A DNA stretch of 64,000 nt, from contig MNCI01027040.1 in the NCBI GenBank assembly GCA_015680685.1, positions 4,031 through 68,030 of the forward strand, given 5' to 3'. A program made the position numbers and the translations under genes. Positions 1-13,083 of the stretch are shown here, piece by piece. The notes beneath the pieces were generated by a model. That model saw only the letters and a program-made list of their open reading frames with translations, did not search any database and was not told where the DNA came from. Numbering within the stretch: the first letter of the stretch is position 1; every line of letters starts with the position of its first letter. This DNA comes from Gnetum montanum (Eukaryota > Streptophyta > Gnetopsida > Gnetales > Gnetaceae).

Positions 1-600
1 AAGATCAAGAAGCATATAGTTGCATGGCTCTGGATCTCCACAAACAGGTCCCCCTAAACATTAAACATGGGCCCTGTTCCTCCAAAGCATGTAACACATC
101 TCCCCGTGGCTTTGGTCTTGCCAACAAGTCCTCTTGAATACTAACCAAGAGCCTCGTTTCGCCAAAGAACACCCATCGCATGTCTGAACTCTGAGTCTAC
201 TAAACAATGGCTATTAACAAGGACCAGCATGCCGCACACCCGAGCACCCCATCTCCCAGCATAATTTCCTAGGGAGTCGTCAATTCCCACAATCTCTCTT
301 CTCCTATCAGCTACAAATTTTCCTTTTACGATCCCATGTACTACTGAACACGGTGCGATGACGTCTAGTCAAGGGGCAAAGAATGAAGCCTATATCAAGT
401 TGCTTATGGTGTTTTGCACTTCTTTGTCAATGCCTCTCGGGTCGATTCCTCCAAGCGTCAACAAAGAGGGGTCAATGAAACACCACAAAATTTTGAGCTT
501 GGTACTTCCCCAGCAAGAAGCAGGTCCCTGGGATCCACGAACAGCCACGGCTATATTTGGTGTCACACAGTGCAACTTTGGGAATCAAGAGGCTTAATTT
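1..600. other. Unassigned GC-richer sequence left of palindrome cluster
   Basis: No convincing gene is visible. Base composition is clearly less AT-rich than the rest of the window, and CpG-containing words are common, so it may be younger or less decayed. Short open frames on both strands (for example 358-597 plus) have no recognisable motif. It lies directly upstream of the GCGTATACGC cluster and could be the 3' internal part of an LTR element whose LTR starts near 600. That is inference only. Confidence 0.35.
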
Positions 601-619
601 TCACTAAGTGTGCAGTACC

Positions 620-1070
620 AGCGTATACGCCTAGCGTATACGCCCAGCATCAATAGCGTATACGCTCAGCGTATACGCCTAGCATCAACAACATATACAC
701 CCAGCGTATACGCCTGACATCCCCAGCGTATACGCCTAGCGTATACACCCAACGTAGACATCCGAGTTACACGCCCGATGTACACGCCTCACCTGTACGC
801 TCGGCACCACAGATGCACACGCCCGACGATGGAGTCTCAATGACAGAATGAAGACAGCACCAAAGAGCAAGAATTGAAGCAAGTCGGCAACCATCAGCGT
901 ACATGCTCGACGTATACGCCGAGTCATTATCGGCTTGTACGCTCAGCGTGTACACCCAGCATCCATAGCATCTCCACCCCAGTTCACACACGCCCAGCAC
1001 GTCCAGTGTATACGCCCAGCGTGTACGCCAGCTTGATGTAGCGTATACACCCTGCGTATATGCCTAGCAG
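620..1070. repeat. Palindromic GCGTATACGC minisatellite cluster
   Basis: The perfect palindrome GCGTATACGC occurs exactly at 621, 634, 656, 669, 704 and 726. Degenerate copies (GTGTACGC, CGTATACGCC, GTATACACCC) continue to about 1060. The spacer is typically CTA or CCAGCATCAA, giving units of roughly 13-35 bp. Because each unit is its own reverse complement, the array reads the same on both strands. It lies about 90 bp upstream of a TATA-like site. Similar palindrome clusters lie upstream of TATA in the Athila-like LTRs of this window, so a role as an LTR U3 element is a reasonable inference. Confidence 0.8.
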
Positions 1071-1149
1071 ATGTAATATATTGTATATTTGTAAATTGTA
1101 TGCACCCGGTCAACGCGCCATGTGTCTCCTAACCCGATTCTAACGTAAA

Positions 1150-1175
1150 AACCGATATAAAACCCCACTTTTCCA
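1150..1175 (+). promoter_or_regulatory. Candidate TATA box (plus strand)
   Basis: CCGATATAAAACCCC resembles a plant TATA box followed by a C-rich start region. It is placed downstream of the palindrome cluster, as expected for an LTR U3-R junction. No downstream coding frame supports a cellular gene. Sequence resemblance only. Confidence 0.4.
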
Positions 1176-1409
1176 CTTCACCGAGACGATTGGCGAAAAT
1201 CCCAGAGCATACCATAAACATTTACGCTATGCACCAGAGCTAAAAACCCTTTTACGCTGGAAAGCCCTGTACACCGTGCACACAGTCTCTACGCTCCGCC
1301 TACCGTGCGAACCCACCGAGTCATCCCTGCATCCACCGGGGCTCTTCGTCCGCCTTGTGTTCATCACAACTATGTTAGACTGGTGCACTGTACTTTGACT
1401 ATGTAATAC

Positions 1410-1755
1410 CATTGTTTACAGTTTACACTAATTTCCTGCATGTGTTCTGTTCACACTTGTCTACATGTACGCCCTATTCATATCTACTACGCCATTTACG
1501 CTCTCGTTACGCTTTCGTTTACACTCTCGTTTACGCCCATTTACGCTGTTTACGCATAACCCAGCATATAGCACTTTGGCATACGTATGGGTAAATCCTT
1601 GTCTAATCCACGTGTCTACCTTCGTGCATTCCTTCGTGCATTCCAGCTCGCCCTTAGGCGGAGGCAGGGTCTTCTATGCACATCCTACGATTCCACTGTC
1701 TCTATTTCCTTCCAGTTGATGACCGATGATTTCAGGCAGTACACTTACCATTCCG
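1410..1755 (+). repeat. TTTACGC-rich degenerate repeat and flank
   Basis: Between about 1415 and 1560 the words TTTACGC, TTTACAC and GTTTAC recur in short succession, and CTTCGTGCATTC occurs twice in tandem near 1620. No coding potential is evident. The block ends where homology to the Athila-like 3' internal region begins at about 1755. Together with 620-1175 it could be the R-U5 part of an unclassified LTR, but I see no clear CA end or target duplication. Confidence 0.35.
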
Positions 1756-3148
1756 ATGTTACCCAATTGTCGGAAGCTGAGTCAATAAAAATAACAAAGT
1801 CTTTGCATGGTGTGGTTCTCACGCATAAAAACACAAAACAAAAAAAAAGGAAAAGAGAAAAAAGAAAGTGAGAATTCAAAGCACACCCCTTAGATGAAAT
1901 AAACTTGGGCTACAAGTAGTGGTTATGGAACCAAAATTGTTCCCTCTAACTAAGACCCTTCCCACTTCCCATTCTCTCCTTTGTTTCGTTGGAATGGTGG
2001 TGACTCTTGGGTGAAGGCATTCTTGTTAATTCAAGTGGATGGATTGGCTGAAGGCATTGATGCGAAGTCACTAGATGTGATTGGTTTGAGGCTGGATTTA
2101 GAATGAGATTTGCTAAGTCACATTAATCATGCAACACACAAGGGGCTGTACACCACCTTATTCTTGGGATTCCATTCCATCTTCTTCTCTCCACCCTTCT
2201 CTCCATTATTCACCTCATTGCTAGTTGTATCATTAGTGTATATATTTTGGTTGATGCATTATTTTATTTTTAGTAAATGCTTGTGGTTAAGACTTTAACT
2301 CTTGTTCCAAATGACATTCCCAGAGCCTACAAACTCTTTGAATGTGGGTTTGTTAGGGCATCAAGCGCATGAGCCTACTTTGGGGAGGACCCACTGACAT
2401 TCCTATTTGGAGCATCTGTTAACTTATTTTCCCTAACATTTTTGTAATTAATTATTATTTTTTTCATTCCCATCTTGACATCCATTTCATCGATGTTATC
2501 GTTGTCTCTTTTCCTTCATCTTTCTTATTCCTTTCCTTTCTCCACTCTAAAGCTACCGGAGGTTTGCGATTAGTCATGGGGGTATGGGGCCCAATTTTTC
2601 TGATTTTCTCCTAGCCCCAATTTTTTTTTATTTTTCCTAACCCCTACGCCTTCTGTAGTCATCATTAATATATCTCATGATCCATATCAGCCATAACACA
2701 ACCTAGCCAATGGACCTTTCACGGCAGCAAGGTATCAATTACATGATGATTCATTTACCCTTGCTAATATGAGATTGTGTTGTGTGTGCAAATGGCAATC
2801 ATACAATAATGGATTGGATCTAGAAGGAACACATGGAATGGAGCAGTGCTAAAGCAGCTATGCAAGAAGAAAGATCAATGATGTGCTTATGGATGGACAA
2901 CAAAGGTGCAATCTAGGCGTTGGTAGTAGCAACACTTCTTTCTCTCTAACTTTCTCAGCTGTCAACTAAGGCCTAATGTCAATGTAATAAGGTGTTCACC
3001 CTTGTTGTCATGGACACTAGTTTTTTCAAGTCTTGTAATGATGATCCATTCACATGTCATCCCATTAGTTCCATTCCCCTCAATAATCCCATACTTTCTC
3101 AATATTTTGTAAAACTCGAGGATGAGTTTTCATTTAGTCATGGGGGTA
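1755..3148 (+). mobile_element. Athila-like element, 3' internal fragment (plus strand)
   Basis: This stretch is the reverse complement of the 3' internal region of element 3 (about 55802-57190). Shared landmarks include the word GATGTTACCCAATT at about 1755, the hairpin unit (GGTGTGGTTCTCA … TGAGAATTCAAAGCACACC) at 1809-1888, and a region near 2580-2660 matching 56281-56400. It ends in GGGGGTA directly before the LTR, at the expected polypurine position. It is non-coding, and gag and pol of this copy are absent. Homology stops at 1755, so the 5' part was lost or replaced by the sequence at 1-1755. Confidence 0.8.
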
Positions 3149-4112
3149 TGATAAGATACGATATCGCATGCATCGCGATATTGGGTTGTCCCCTGTGATA
3201 TCATGTATGTGATATCACGGTCCACCACCATATCTATAAATAAGAGGTGGATCTCCCTTGTTTCCTCATCCTGGGCTAGAAGTATGAAAACTCTGGCAGA
3301 TTGACCACTCCAGAGATAGAATATTTTCCATGTGCCTGTAGTAAGAGTCCTAAAGTGAATAGATCTTTATTCAAGCAACATTGTACCTCAACACAAGTTG
3401 TGTAAGAAAATAAAGATGAACTTCCTAGATAAACCTTGCAGTGCATGGAATAGGATTTTATTTAATGTTATTTATTGCTTTCTCTCTCTCATCCTTATCT
3501 CCTAGAACACAAAATGAGTATGACTTGATTACGAGCATATAAGTGTGACTACTTGGTAACCCAGTGGCGTATCCAAGATCTACGCTTGGTAATCCTAGTG
3601 GTAGTCGTGCACAAAGATGTGTACAGATAAGATAGTCAAGGAATCAGTTGTTCATCACACTTAGGCTAGATTAGATTCTCTCAACCCTTTCCTTCTAGTT
3701 AAGTACCTTAGTATGACCACTTCGAGCATGCATGTTATGCGTGGTAATCCCAGTAACGATTAGCATTTGGTAGCCACGGTTGCATCAGTTCAGGGTGTGT
3801 ATGGTAAGTGGGAATGGATGCTAACACTAGGTAATTTAGAATTAGTCATTAGTTAGAGTTAGCAATTAGTTTCTCAACCCTTCACCTTGTTAGCATAGGA
3901 GACAAAAACATAAAAAGATATAGAAATCATATACCTCAGACTTACTTAACCATACACCGTGACAACTATAAGTAAGTTTGGGAAGATAATGAATGGTTAA
4001 TCTTAAGTGTTCCATGAGGCGTGTAGGCATTTAGTTTGTGGAGTTCGACCAGATCGTGCATGCTATGCTTGTATTCATATGGTTGAGTGTAGGGGTATCT
4101 CGCCACTCATTA
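3149..4112 (+). mobile_element. 3' LTR of plus-strand Athila-like element
   Basis: It starts TGATAAG and ends GCCACTCATTA, matching in reverse complement the LTRs of element 3 (TGATGAG … CTCATCA ends). U3 holds three GATATC-containing inverted-repeat units at about 3159-3220. A TATA box (CTATAAATA) follows at 3234-3242. The right part matches the conserved block with GTTAACC/CTTAAGTGTT near the end. At 964 bp it is slightly longer than the element 3 LTRs. No partner LTR lies in the window, so it is a 3' LTR of a truncated element. Confidence 0.85.
3229..3245 (+). promoter_or_regulatory. LTR TATA box (plus-strand element)
   Basis: TATCTATAAATAAGAGG is a strong TATA match. The same word is found, in reverse complement, in both LTRs of element 3 (55729-55737 and 61881-61890). 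It lies just after the GATATC inverted repeats, which places it at the U3-R border. Confidence 0.65.
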
Positions 4113-4889
4113 GTTACTTATGTAGAAATTTATAACATATCAATGAGCCATAGCTAGCTTGATTAGAGCATTTGACTTGTAATTTACAAGTTACACATTT
4201 GATCAGGATAAAAATCATCTAGGAATCCTATCATTGACTTCATGGCACAAACATTAAAATATGAAAATTTACAAAAGCATCTAATTTCCTAAATCCCTAA
4301 AAACTTGTTCCAGCGGAGCTAAAAACAATTTAAATTATGGCTATATTCAAAGCTTGATCTACCTATTGCTACTTGGCCTGGGCATTAACCATTTCCTCTA
4401 AAATGCATGTTTCGATGTGTAAGATAGGCTACTAAAAGAGGCTAATTTTTCCTTTTGAGATATTTTAATCATTTATGCTTTCTTAGGACTCTAAGGCTTT
4501 TCAAGTTGTCATTTTTGCTTTGACATTAACACAATATAGCATATTTGTTAGATGCACTTGCGATCAGATTAGATATCCTTGATCTACTAAGAATTTTCAA
4601 ACTTGTTGTTAGAACTTATATTAATAATTCATATGACTATCATGAAATTTTTAATAGAATGCATGAATCATATAAAACTTAAACTTAGTTTTTGCATAAG
4701 TATGCTATAGTCCTTAGGTTGGGCGAACTACAACATTTTGCACTGTCTAGCAATAGAATGATTACCCTATGAAATTATGCATATTCATCTCTATGCCAAA
4801 AGATGGGTAGATTCTTAATAGTTGATGTTTGCTTCTATTTGCAATCATAAAAGTAGGATTAACCTAAAGTATCATTCCCCTCATACTTC
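4113..4889. other. AT-rich sequence without recognisable gene
   Basis: Stops occur in all frames and no transposon landmark is seen. It is the right flank of the plus-strand LTR and leads into duplication copy A. No target duplication can be assigned because the left end of the element is missing. Confidence 0.5.
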
Positions 4890-7610
4890 CTAACTAAAAC
4901 TAAGCTCCTACTATTTTGAAGGTGAAAAACTTAGAACAATAATCTATTGGAACCACGAGCATTCAAGAATGATAGTATCTAAGATTACATAATCACAATA
5001 CAATATTTATCAAGAGGCTATATTGGAACATTAAGACTATATTGGAAAGAGGCTAGTTAGATGCTAAGCTCTTTGCAGCAAAGGTCTTTTATTTACTAAT
5101 CCATGTAAATAAAATTTGGACTTTTTTCATAGCCTAATAAAAATCATAGGAGTGTCTTATCTATTTTCATTTTACATTGTTCATAAATTAATATTCTCAA
5201 ATTTTATAACTCAAATATTATAAAAATGCAATGTAAAGTTATTGTGACATCAGAAATCCTTTCCCCTACTTGAAGTAGTTGTCATTAATGCACGCAGAGT
5301 AGAGCTATCAATTGTTATATGAATAACGTTATCTATTGGTTCTTTATTGAGATGTTTGAACTTCAAATCCTTTGACAATATTGTTTTCATGATTGAATGT
5401 GTACTATTTTATGGCTTTTAAATAACATAGCAGATTCCTAATTGCTCTCATGGATATGCTAATGCCAAATCCTTTCTAATTCTTTTTTTTTCATCCCTTC
5501 ATCATGATTGATTGCTCTAATATTCAAGATTTTTAGTCGTTGGGCTTTTTTTCTTATAGAATTATCTAATAGGATTTTGGTTGCATGCATTGGATAGTGT
5601 GCGGGTTTTCCTCTTTTGAAAACAATTGAAATTGAAAGTGAATGTGAGCATGGTGTGGATTCTATTGCTCAATCATCTTTAAAATCCATGAAGATGCTTA
5701 AAAAAATCTATCATAGTTTACTTCTATCTTGAAAGTGTGAAAGTGATAGCAGAGAAGAGATTCTTCTTTTGCTTATTGGATTACATGGACAAGGTTTTGA
5801 TGTAATGGATCTACTTTTGATGACAATGCCTACTTTCCTTTTGGAAGTAATGGCTACTTTAACTTGGGCTAAGCTTATTCAAGAATGAGTAGCTTGCGTG
5901 CCCCCATCAAGTGATTCAAGTATCTATTGAAGGATTACTCTTCTATATATAGGAAAATATGTACCTTCTAATGGTTTGATGAATATCAAGGTGTGTTTAA
6001 AATTTTAAAGAATAAAATCACTATTATTCTTGTATTACATTCTTGTAATTAGGACTACCTATTTGATTTAATGTGGGATGCTAGAGATAAAGTTGTAGAA
6101 GCAATAATTGGTTGACACACAACAAATAAAGATCTTCTACTATAGTCATAAATGAATTGTACTATTAGAAAGAGTTATTAGTGATTGTCTATGATCTAAA
6201 TAAATTTACACAATTTGTGCATAGGTTATAAAACTAACCCATAAGGTTTTTAGCAAATAAGACAATAGAAAATTTTAGAGCAATGAAGTGGAGTCCCTTA
6301 CTTCATCAACTTGATTTGGATTTTCTTGATTATCAAGATTAAGAGAACACTATATTTATTTAGCTATCATTAAAATTTCTTCTCATGTGATTCAGAATGT
6401 TACATATACTTAACAGACAAATAGTTCCATAGTAAACAAATGAAATGGTTACATTATACGAGAATTGATAATATGACATGAGCAAAAATATTTAGTTGTG
6501 CTATATGATGTGTGGCTACATAAATATTTATTAAAATTGAAACTGAAAACCAAATGAAAAAGACCATATAAAGTAATTAAATTCTATTAAAATGGGAGCA
6601 TGTGCATAGCATGGCTATAAGGAAGCCTACAAGTGAGAGAATAGACCACATAAAAAGTCAACCTAAATTGTAGTTGACATGATTTGAGTACTATGATTAT
6701 TTACATTACCAAATAAAATTAAAAATTAATGAGGCTCTACTCTAAGAAATATTATAATCAAGATATTATGTGCTTTGTTTACCAATATTTTTGTTTTCTT
6801 TCTGTAATTATAATAATCTAGATTATTTTCCATTTTTCATTCTAGTAGTTAATGAAAGTCATGAGCAATATTATGAAGAGTCATAGAATTTTGATAGTGC
6901 TTGATTATGTCTCTTTTTTTCCCTTCTGTAGAACTGCTTTAACAAGTAAGCATCTACTTTCTTAAAATTAGATTCTATGTACAATAGCAAATCATTACAA
7001 TTTTATTTTTGGATTATTGTTAATATGGTGATTAATGATTTTTGGGACATGCTATAATCATGTAAGAGTGTTATGGTTATTATGTTGTATTAGTAAATTA
7101 GAATTTATGCTTTACATTGAGAACTTAGCAATTACTTTCCTTGTTGGATGTTTAAAACCTTTGGCTTCTTAGTTCGAGATGCTATTTAAAATGTTGTTAA
7201 ACAATGCTTTGAATTTAGTTTATTACATATTCCTTTTAGATGGTGCTTGACTAATGATTGACTAGATCTATGAATGGATTGCTATATTATGTATTGAGAT
7301 AGGCTATGTGTAAGTGCTAGCTTTCCTTGATGACTTTACACTTTCATTTTGAGTAAAAGAAAGGTCATGACTTTAATTTAACCATAAGGGATTTGGTTTT
7401 CTGAAGCTAGGTCCATATCCCTTACTAAGTGGAGGTTAGGCATAGAAAAAGATCTCTATTTGTTTCATACCCATGCTTGGGGAACTAAGATGACAATATC
7501 AATAAGATCTTCTTTTATTTTAAAGGTTTCTAAGGTTAGGATTTTAACCTTTTCCTTTAAGTTTTAACAATTCTAACCAAAATCCAAAACTTTAATAATT
7601 CTAAAACATT
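4890..7610. repeat. Large direct duplication, copy A, left block
   Basis: It aligns in the same orientation with 46390-48630. Landmarks are AACTAAGCTC…ACTATTTTGAAG at 4905 and 46400; GAGCTA…CAATTGTTA at 5300 and 46800; TTATTTAGCTA…CATTAAAATT at 6356 and 47416; and AAGGTCATG…TTTAACCAT at 7360 and 48422. The copies are diverged with many indels; copy A has about 400 bp more than copy B between the second and third landmarks. No protein-coding frame survives in either copy. The repeat could be an old segmental duplication or two copies of an unknown long repeat family. Confidence 0.75.
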
Positions 7611-7900
7611 CACAATTATCCATGGGCCCAAGGATACTGTCACTTTTTATTGGTGATACCAATCCTCATATTAGGAATCCTTGGCCCCTATTGGCAATCT
7701 TTTGCCAAAAAGGCCCCAAATTTTTGTGGGTATTTCTGAATTGTTATAAAAACAACTCTCATCCAAGTTATTTAGGTTTGAGAGTGTAGAGGACAGGTGG
7801 AGAGATCCAAAAAAACAATAAAGATTTCAATAATCCAAGCTAAGAACAACAATCTTGATAATTTCATAAAAGCATTGTGAAGGTGGTTGGACAACTAAGA
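7611..7900. repeat. Dispersed repeat, copy 1 (pair at 22065-22310)
   Basis: It matches 22065-22310 in the same orientation. Shared landmarks are CCCAAGGATACT, GTGATACCAAT, ATCCTTGGCCC, AACAACT(C/T)TCATCCAAGT and GGTGGAGAGAT. Spacing is nearly equal in the two copies. The matching stretch is not seen at the corresponding place in copy B, which implies insertion here or loss there. No coding capacity is visible. Confidence 0.7.
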
Positions 7901-9180
7901 AGAGAGAGGTTGAGAAAATCAACCCTTACTGGCCATTATCAAACATAATAGAGATGGATCATTTTACGTCCTTTCTTAGATATCTTACTTATTAGGAGGA
8001 ATTGTTAGAATATTGGATTGTTATGTAGCACTTGTTTTGTTTCTCCTTGCTATTTCATGTAGTAACCATAGTCTTCTCTCCCTTCCTAGACACACTCCAT
8101 GTTGTTGTATCTTTGTTTTTGTCCTACTTAGCTACTTTTGTCTTGTGTGGTTTTTTCTCTCCTCCTCTCCCTATTGTTAGGTGGAATAAAAGATAATGGA
8201 TGGTTTCTTATAACTGACTCTTTCTTGAGAACTTTTTGTTTTCTTTTCTTTCTTTTTAAAGTTCTTTTTTTTTTACAGTAATGAGTCATGAGTTCAAATA
8301 TTTTCATGATCACTATCAAAAATTAATAAAATATGTATATTAATAGGTTGCTAGTTCAATTCCTAAATCAACAATTTTTGATATTATAGAATTCATATTT
8401 TGCTAGATATTAGGTTCAATTCTTCTTGATAATTACAAAACATTCCAATATAACATCTCTTTGTATTATTTAGAATTATCATAAGATGGAAGGAACAAGT
8501 TTTCAAAAAAGATTCATGATAAGGAAAATTTAGGATACATAATCAAATAAGACACCTTCTTTTTTAGGTCATCAGTAATGTAAAATTTTTCATCATCTTA
8601 CGAGCCTTGAAGGATCATCACGTGATCTTTCTACAGCCATGGATAGGGTACTTATACTCTACTATTTTAAACTGAAAATAATAATGCATCACATTTATAT
8701 GAAATAATTAAAAAAATTAAAATATAAAGCTATGGTATTTGCACCCAATATCCTTGATTCATGGGTCAGGCTCCTCCAACTTGATTCATAGGTCCAGTTC
8801 CTCAATAATGAGCATTCTTTTGCATTCCTTTTTCAAATCATTTACATCTCAACATACCTGTTTTAGCTCTTGAGGCACACCTTAGAGTATTTTCCTTTGT
8901 TTTTCTTTAGTTTCTTAGCATCTTTGTTAAAATAGAGAAATATATATATATATTATTTTCTTATATATTTATTATTTTCTTAAAAAAAATGTTCCTACCA
9001 TGTTATTTTAAAGCATATTTCTTATGCATAAAGTATTTAAAGATTTAATCTTAATACATATAAAAATTAGATGAACAAATTTATTACTATTTCAATTAGT
9101 CATTTCCACCATAGTCCAAGCAAAGCACACACACAACTAGACAACAAAACATGCACACAAACACACAAAAATACTATTAC
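7901..9180. other. AT-rich segment specific to copy A
   Basis: It separates the left and right duplicated blocks in copy A; copy B has a different, longer sequence (48.63-52.55 kb) at this place. Positions 8310-8460 resemble 46190-46370 (AATAGGT…AGTTCAAT, TATTAGGTTCAATT), so parts are themselves repeated. An (AT)n run lies near 8941-8952. No gene is seen. Confidence 0.5.
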
Positions 9181-11815
9181 AATCATTAACATAAAAACTT
9201 AAGGAGAAGTGGTTTTTTACACTTACCATGATGACTTGTTAAGTGATTTGCTTATAATGAACAATCCTCACTGAGCAAACAATGTCTTGTGATGAACTGG
9301 TGAATTTTTTTGATTTTATTATTCCTTATATATGGTATTATTATGATGGCTTCCCTTTCTTTTATTGTGGTTACCTTTTTATCTTTTTGGTATCTTTAGG
9401 AGGATGTGTATTAAGATAATCTTGATATCCTCAACAATAAAGTTATTATCAAGGTTCTTAAATTTTATCTATGATTAGGCCAATAGATTAAGAGTTATCA
9501 ATTCTTGAATCCATGTTGTTGAATTCATTTGAAGAGTTGAATGATCCTAGATGGAGGACATTAAGGTTTATAAGAAGGCCATCATGTCAAGGTTGAACAA
9601 AGAGATTATGTTTAAACATAGCATGGACCATTTAGAAATAGGAAATTAGACTAACAGTTAAATGTATAAATCATATTAAGTGATAGAATTATAACAATTT
9701 AACTCACACTGAGCTTGTTAAGACCTTAACATGTCAATTATTGGTTAGATGGAAGAGGATAAGAGTGGACAAGAGCCTTCATACCATGAAGAGGGAGGAG
9801 AGGAGAGAATAACTTCCAACTAAAACAATTTAACAATTTAACTCACACTGATCATTAAAAAATTCAAAAACATTAAGAACTTAATAGGTTAGCTATGGAT
9901 TAGATGGAAGAGGATGAGAGTGGACAAGAGCATTCATAATATGGGGATGGAAGAAAGAAGAGAATAGCTTCTAAAACAGGCATTTAGAGTAGCACATTTC
10001 TTTTATTATTGGCTAGCTTATAATATACATTAAACTTTATGCTTTTTCATTTCCCTTTAGGCTTGAACACAATCCTCTTTTTGTTATATTTTTAGATCGA
10101 GTATAGCTTCATAAACAAGTAGTACTTAAAAGTATTTCTTATGTTTGTATATTTTGGAGTCAAGATGTGTTGGATATTAGAAAACGTTTCTTAGGATGTG
10201 GAGTTGGACTTTGTACATTAGAAGCTTTAATCCAAAATGATGTTATAATCAATGAGATATTGATTTTATGTGCTTTTAAAACTTGTATTCCAATTATAGG
10301 TTCTTGTTTTATAGTTGATATAGGTCAGAAAATTCAATGTGGGGTTTTATTGGATTAACAAACACAAATTATGTCCTCATCTAAGTTTGAGCAACTTAAT
10401 GATTATAGTTATCATGATTATAGCTATCCACAACAATAGGCACTGTGTATTTTCTTGATTGGTAACAAAATTATAGCTTCTAGATATAACATGTATAGGT
10501 TTAAATATTTTACTTAAGTTTTATTTAAAATAATGATGTCTAGATTATTTTACTTGGAATATTGAGAGTTGCACATATTATAAAGAAAAGGCTAAAATGT
10601 GAAGTGTTTCTATTTTATGATATGTGGACTTTGATACATTTTCTTGAAAAACATTTTTCCATGTGCTCTATTGCTATTTAGCCTTTTTTTCATTATAGAT
10701 ATCCTCAATGGTTACTAGGTAACTGTATCTTAAATGTTGAAATAAAAAGCAATATGTATTGTTGCATTTAAAGCTTCAAAGAAGTTACAAAGGTAGCTTT
10801 CCATTGTGTTTAAGGAAAATTTGACTATGACAAAGAGTTGAAATATCATATGAATCAACTGAAATTAGGGTGGTGAGACTTTAAATATTAAAAAAAGATA
10901 ATTTAATGTAAAATGTACATTAGAAACCACTCTAATTAGTGTTCGTTGCTAGAATTGATGCATTTGGCAAATCATTGAAGTATTTTATAAATTTAGTGTA
11001 GGAAATGTTATAGGTGTTTTGATGGATTTTCAACTACCAATTAGAATCAATGTATCAAAGGAAATATTGAGCATAGGCAAATGAATGTTGTCTCTAAATA
11101 CTTAGCTTTGACCATCTATTTTATGTAGGCTTTACATTAGATAGTTTTATCATAAATTGTTAAAATGCTAATAAGCTTATTGATTAGGATAGCTATCTTT
11201 AGTGTATAGGTTGCATTTGTCTAAAGAGCATATTTTAAAAAAATTGTAGAAAATCTTTAAAAAGGTAGTAAATTAATGTTATGGAGAGCATTGGTTATTT
11301 CCTAGTAAGTTCAATGTTTCATATAGACGTAGTTTTCTTCTTTCAAGCTAATTCACAAGTAGCTTGCTTGTGAATTGTAAGCATTCATGTATACATAGCT
11401 ACATACATGCCTTCTCATACTTTGGCTCTAATTATCACACATGATAGTGGATCTAGTGTTCAAATAGCACTTTTTCCAAAGTTACTAAATAAAACTTGAT
11501 CCAAGATAATTCATTGTTGGTGATGATGCTTCTTAGATTCAACTGCTAAAAGAACATATTTATTAAATAGATGGATAGGGGCTTGGAGCTTGATAATAAT
11601 AATTTTCAGATGTGCCCTCTACATTATTTATTTATTTTTGTTTTTTCTAGATTTTTGTAGGGATTTTCCATATTTGGTCATGCTACAATCATTGACATTT
11701 TTGTGAGTATTTATTTTCCATTTGAATTAATTATTTAGTCATTAATAAGCTTGAGGAAAATATATGTAAAAGATTTCATGAGTCATAAATGCTAGATTGC
11801 ATGTTTGTGAGAATT
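9181..11815. repeat. Large direct duplication, copy A, right block
   Basis: It aligns in the same order and orientation with 52548-55030 and, across the element 3 insertion, with 62030-62166. Landmarks: ACAATCCTCA at 9259 and 52589; GAACACAATCCTCTTTTT at 10065 and 53405; ATAGGTGTTTTGATGGATTTTCAACTA at 11010 and 54345; GAATTAATTATTTA at 11723 and 62087. An internal ~140-bp tandem duplication is shared by both copies. The short open frame at 10167-10358 is disrupted in copy B, which argues against a gene. Confidence 0.78.
9700..9990. repeat. ~140-bp tandem duplication (two units) in copy A
   Basis: Two adjacent units carry AATTTAACTCACACTGA, TTAGATGGAAGAGGAT and GTGGACAAGAGC. The same two-unit arrangement is found at about 53030-53320 in copy B, so the tandem step predates the large duplication. 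Confidence 0.7.
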
Positions 11816-13080
11816 ACAATGTTGTAAGATGGATCTTTCAAAATATGACAAATAGACATATTGTTAATAGATCACCAAATTTATTTAAGTAGGAAATTGA
11901 AAGGGTTGAAGATAAATTTCTCCTTGAATCAAAAATATGTTTCCCTCTAACCCTTGGAGAAAAATCCCCAGCCCACTCCTATTCCTTCCAAACCCTCCAA
12001 TGCTCATGTCATAGCTTGTAGAAGGCATGAGATTAAACAATGATATGGGTTACTTATGGGTAATTACGTAGGGTTAGTTGCACATTTTCTTAGAACCCAT
12101 CTATTTGATGAAGTAAAATAAATTAGAATTTACTTATTTATTAGTGCCTCTAACAATACACATGAACCCAACTTTATGCGTAAACAAATAACAAATGAAA
12201 AATAACATTAACAACTAATATATCAATCCTATTAACATCAAGAAAACATTAACAATGAAATTTGCATTTGAACATTTGACTTACCTTAATAACTTAACAT
12301 GTATTTATATAGCATTAATACAAGGACATAAGAAATTAACATGCTTACCAATATAGACATACAAAGTCATGACTTATGGAAAGCATGAAATATTACTCAT
12401 CCTAAGTTGTAACATTGCCACCTTCAAATAATTTCATTTTTAGGAATTTACCACACTTATCAACTATTAAACTTGGGTTGATACTCATTTATTAGCCATA
12501 CAGGCATGCTTTTCGTAACTTCATTCATATGATGGTTCTCATACCTTTGTTTTTCTTTATCAATGTATTGGATAAATTCTTGATTTAGAGTAGTGTAACT
12601 TTTCTATCTTTTTATGGAATTGATTATTAGAAAAAAATTGTATGAAATAGAATTGGATAATTATCAATGCTAAAATGATTATCCCATATGACACTCATGT
12701 GGTTTCCAGCCACCTACATCCTACCTTACAACATAGCTACATGATAGTCAATCACCTTATCTACCAAGGTGAATGATTATGGAAGAAATCACATGTATAA
12801 TTTCAAATAAAGGAAATGAAATTGTTTACTTGAACATTTGCCTTGTTCTAGTAGCAGTTGCATACTTCCTTTTAGTTTCTCCTTTCATCATAGGTTTTGA
12901 TGCATGGTTATTTTTCTTCGAGTATAGTGATACGATTTGCATGTATTTTATACTAAACTATGGTATTGGAGCTTTGGTTCAAGTAGATCTATGCTATTGG
13001 ATTTAAGGTTCTACCATATTACCTTGTTTTGCTCTAACACTATTGGTTTTTTCTCCTTTCCTATATTTTTGTATTTGTAA
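11816..13080. other. AT-rich sequence without recognisable gene
   Basis: Homology to copy B ends near 11815. No transposon landmarks, RNA genes or structured repeats were recognised. A 77-codon hydrophobic open frame at 12773-13006 (plus) has no known motif and is not called. Confidence 0.4.
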
Positions 13081-13083
13081 TGA

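Noticed and set aside
10167-10358. 63-codon open frame with Cys/Gly-rich start in duplication copy A
   Set aside because: The corresponding stretch in copy B (about 53505-53700) has frameshifts, so there is no sign of coding constraint.
12773-13006. Hydrophobic 77-codon plus-strand frame as a membrane protein
   Set aside because: AT-rich DNA often gives Phe/Ile/Leu-rich open frames of this length; no conserved relative is visible in the window.
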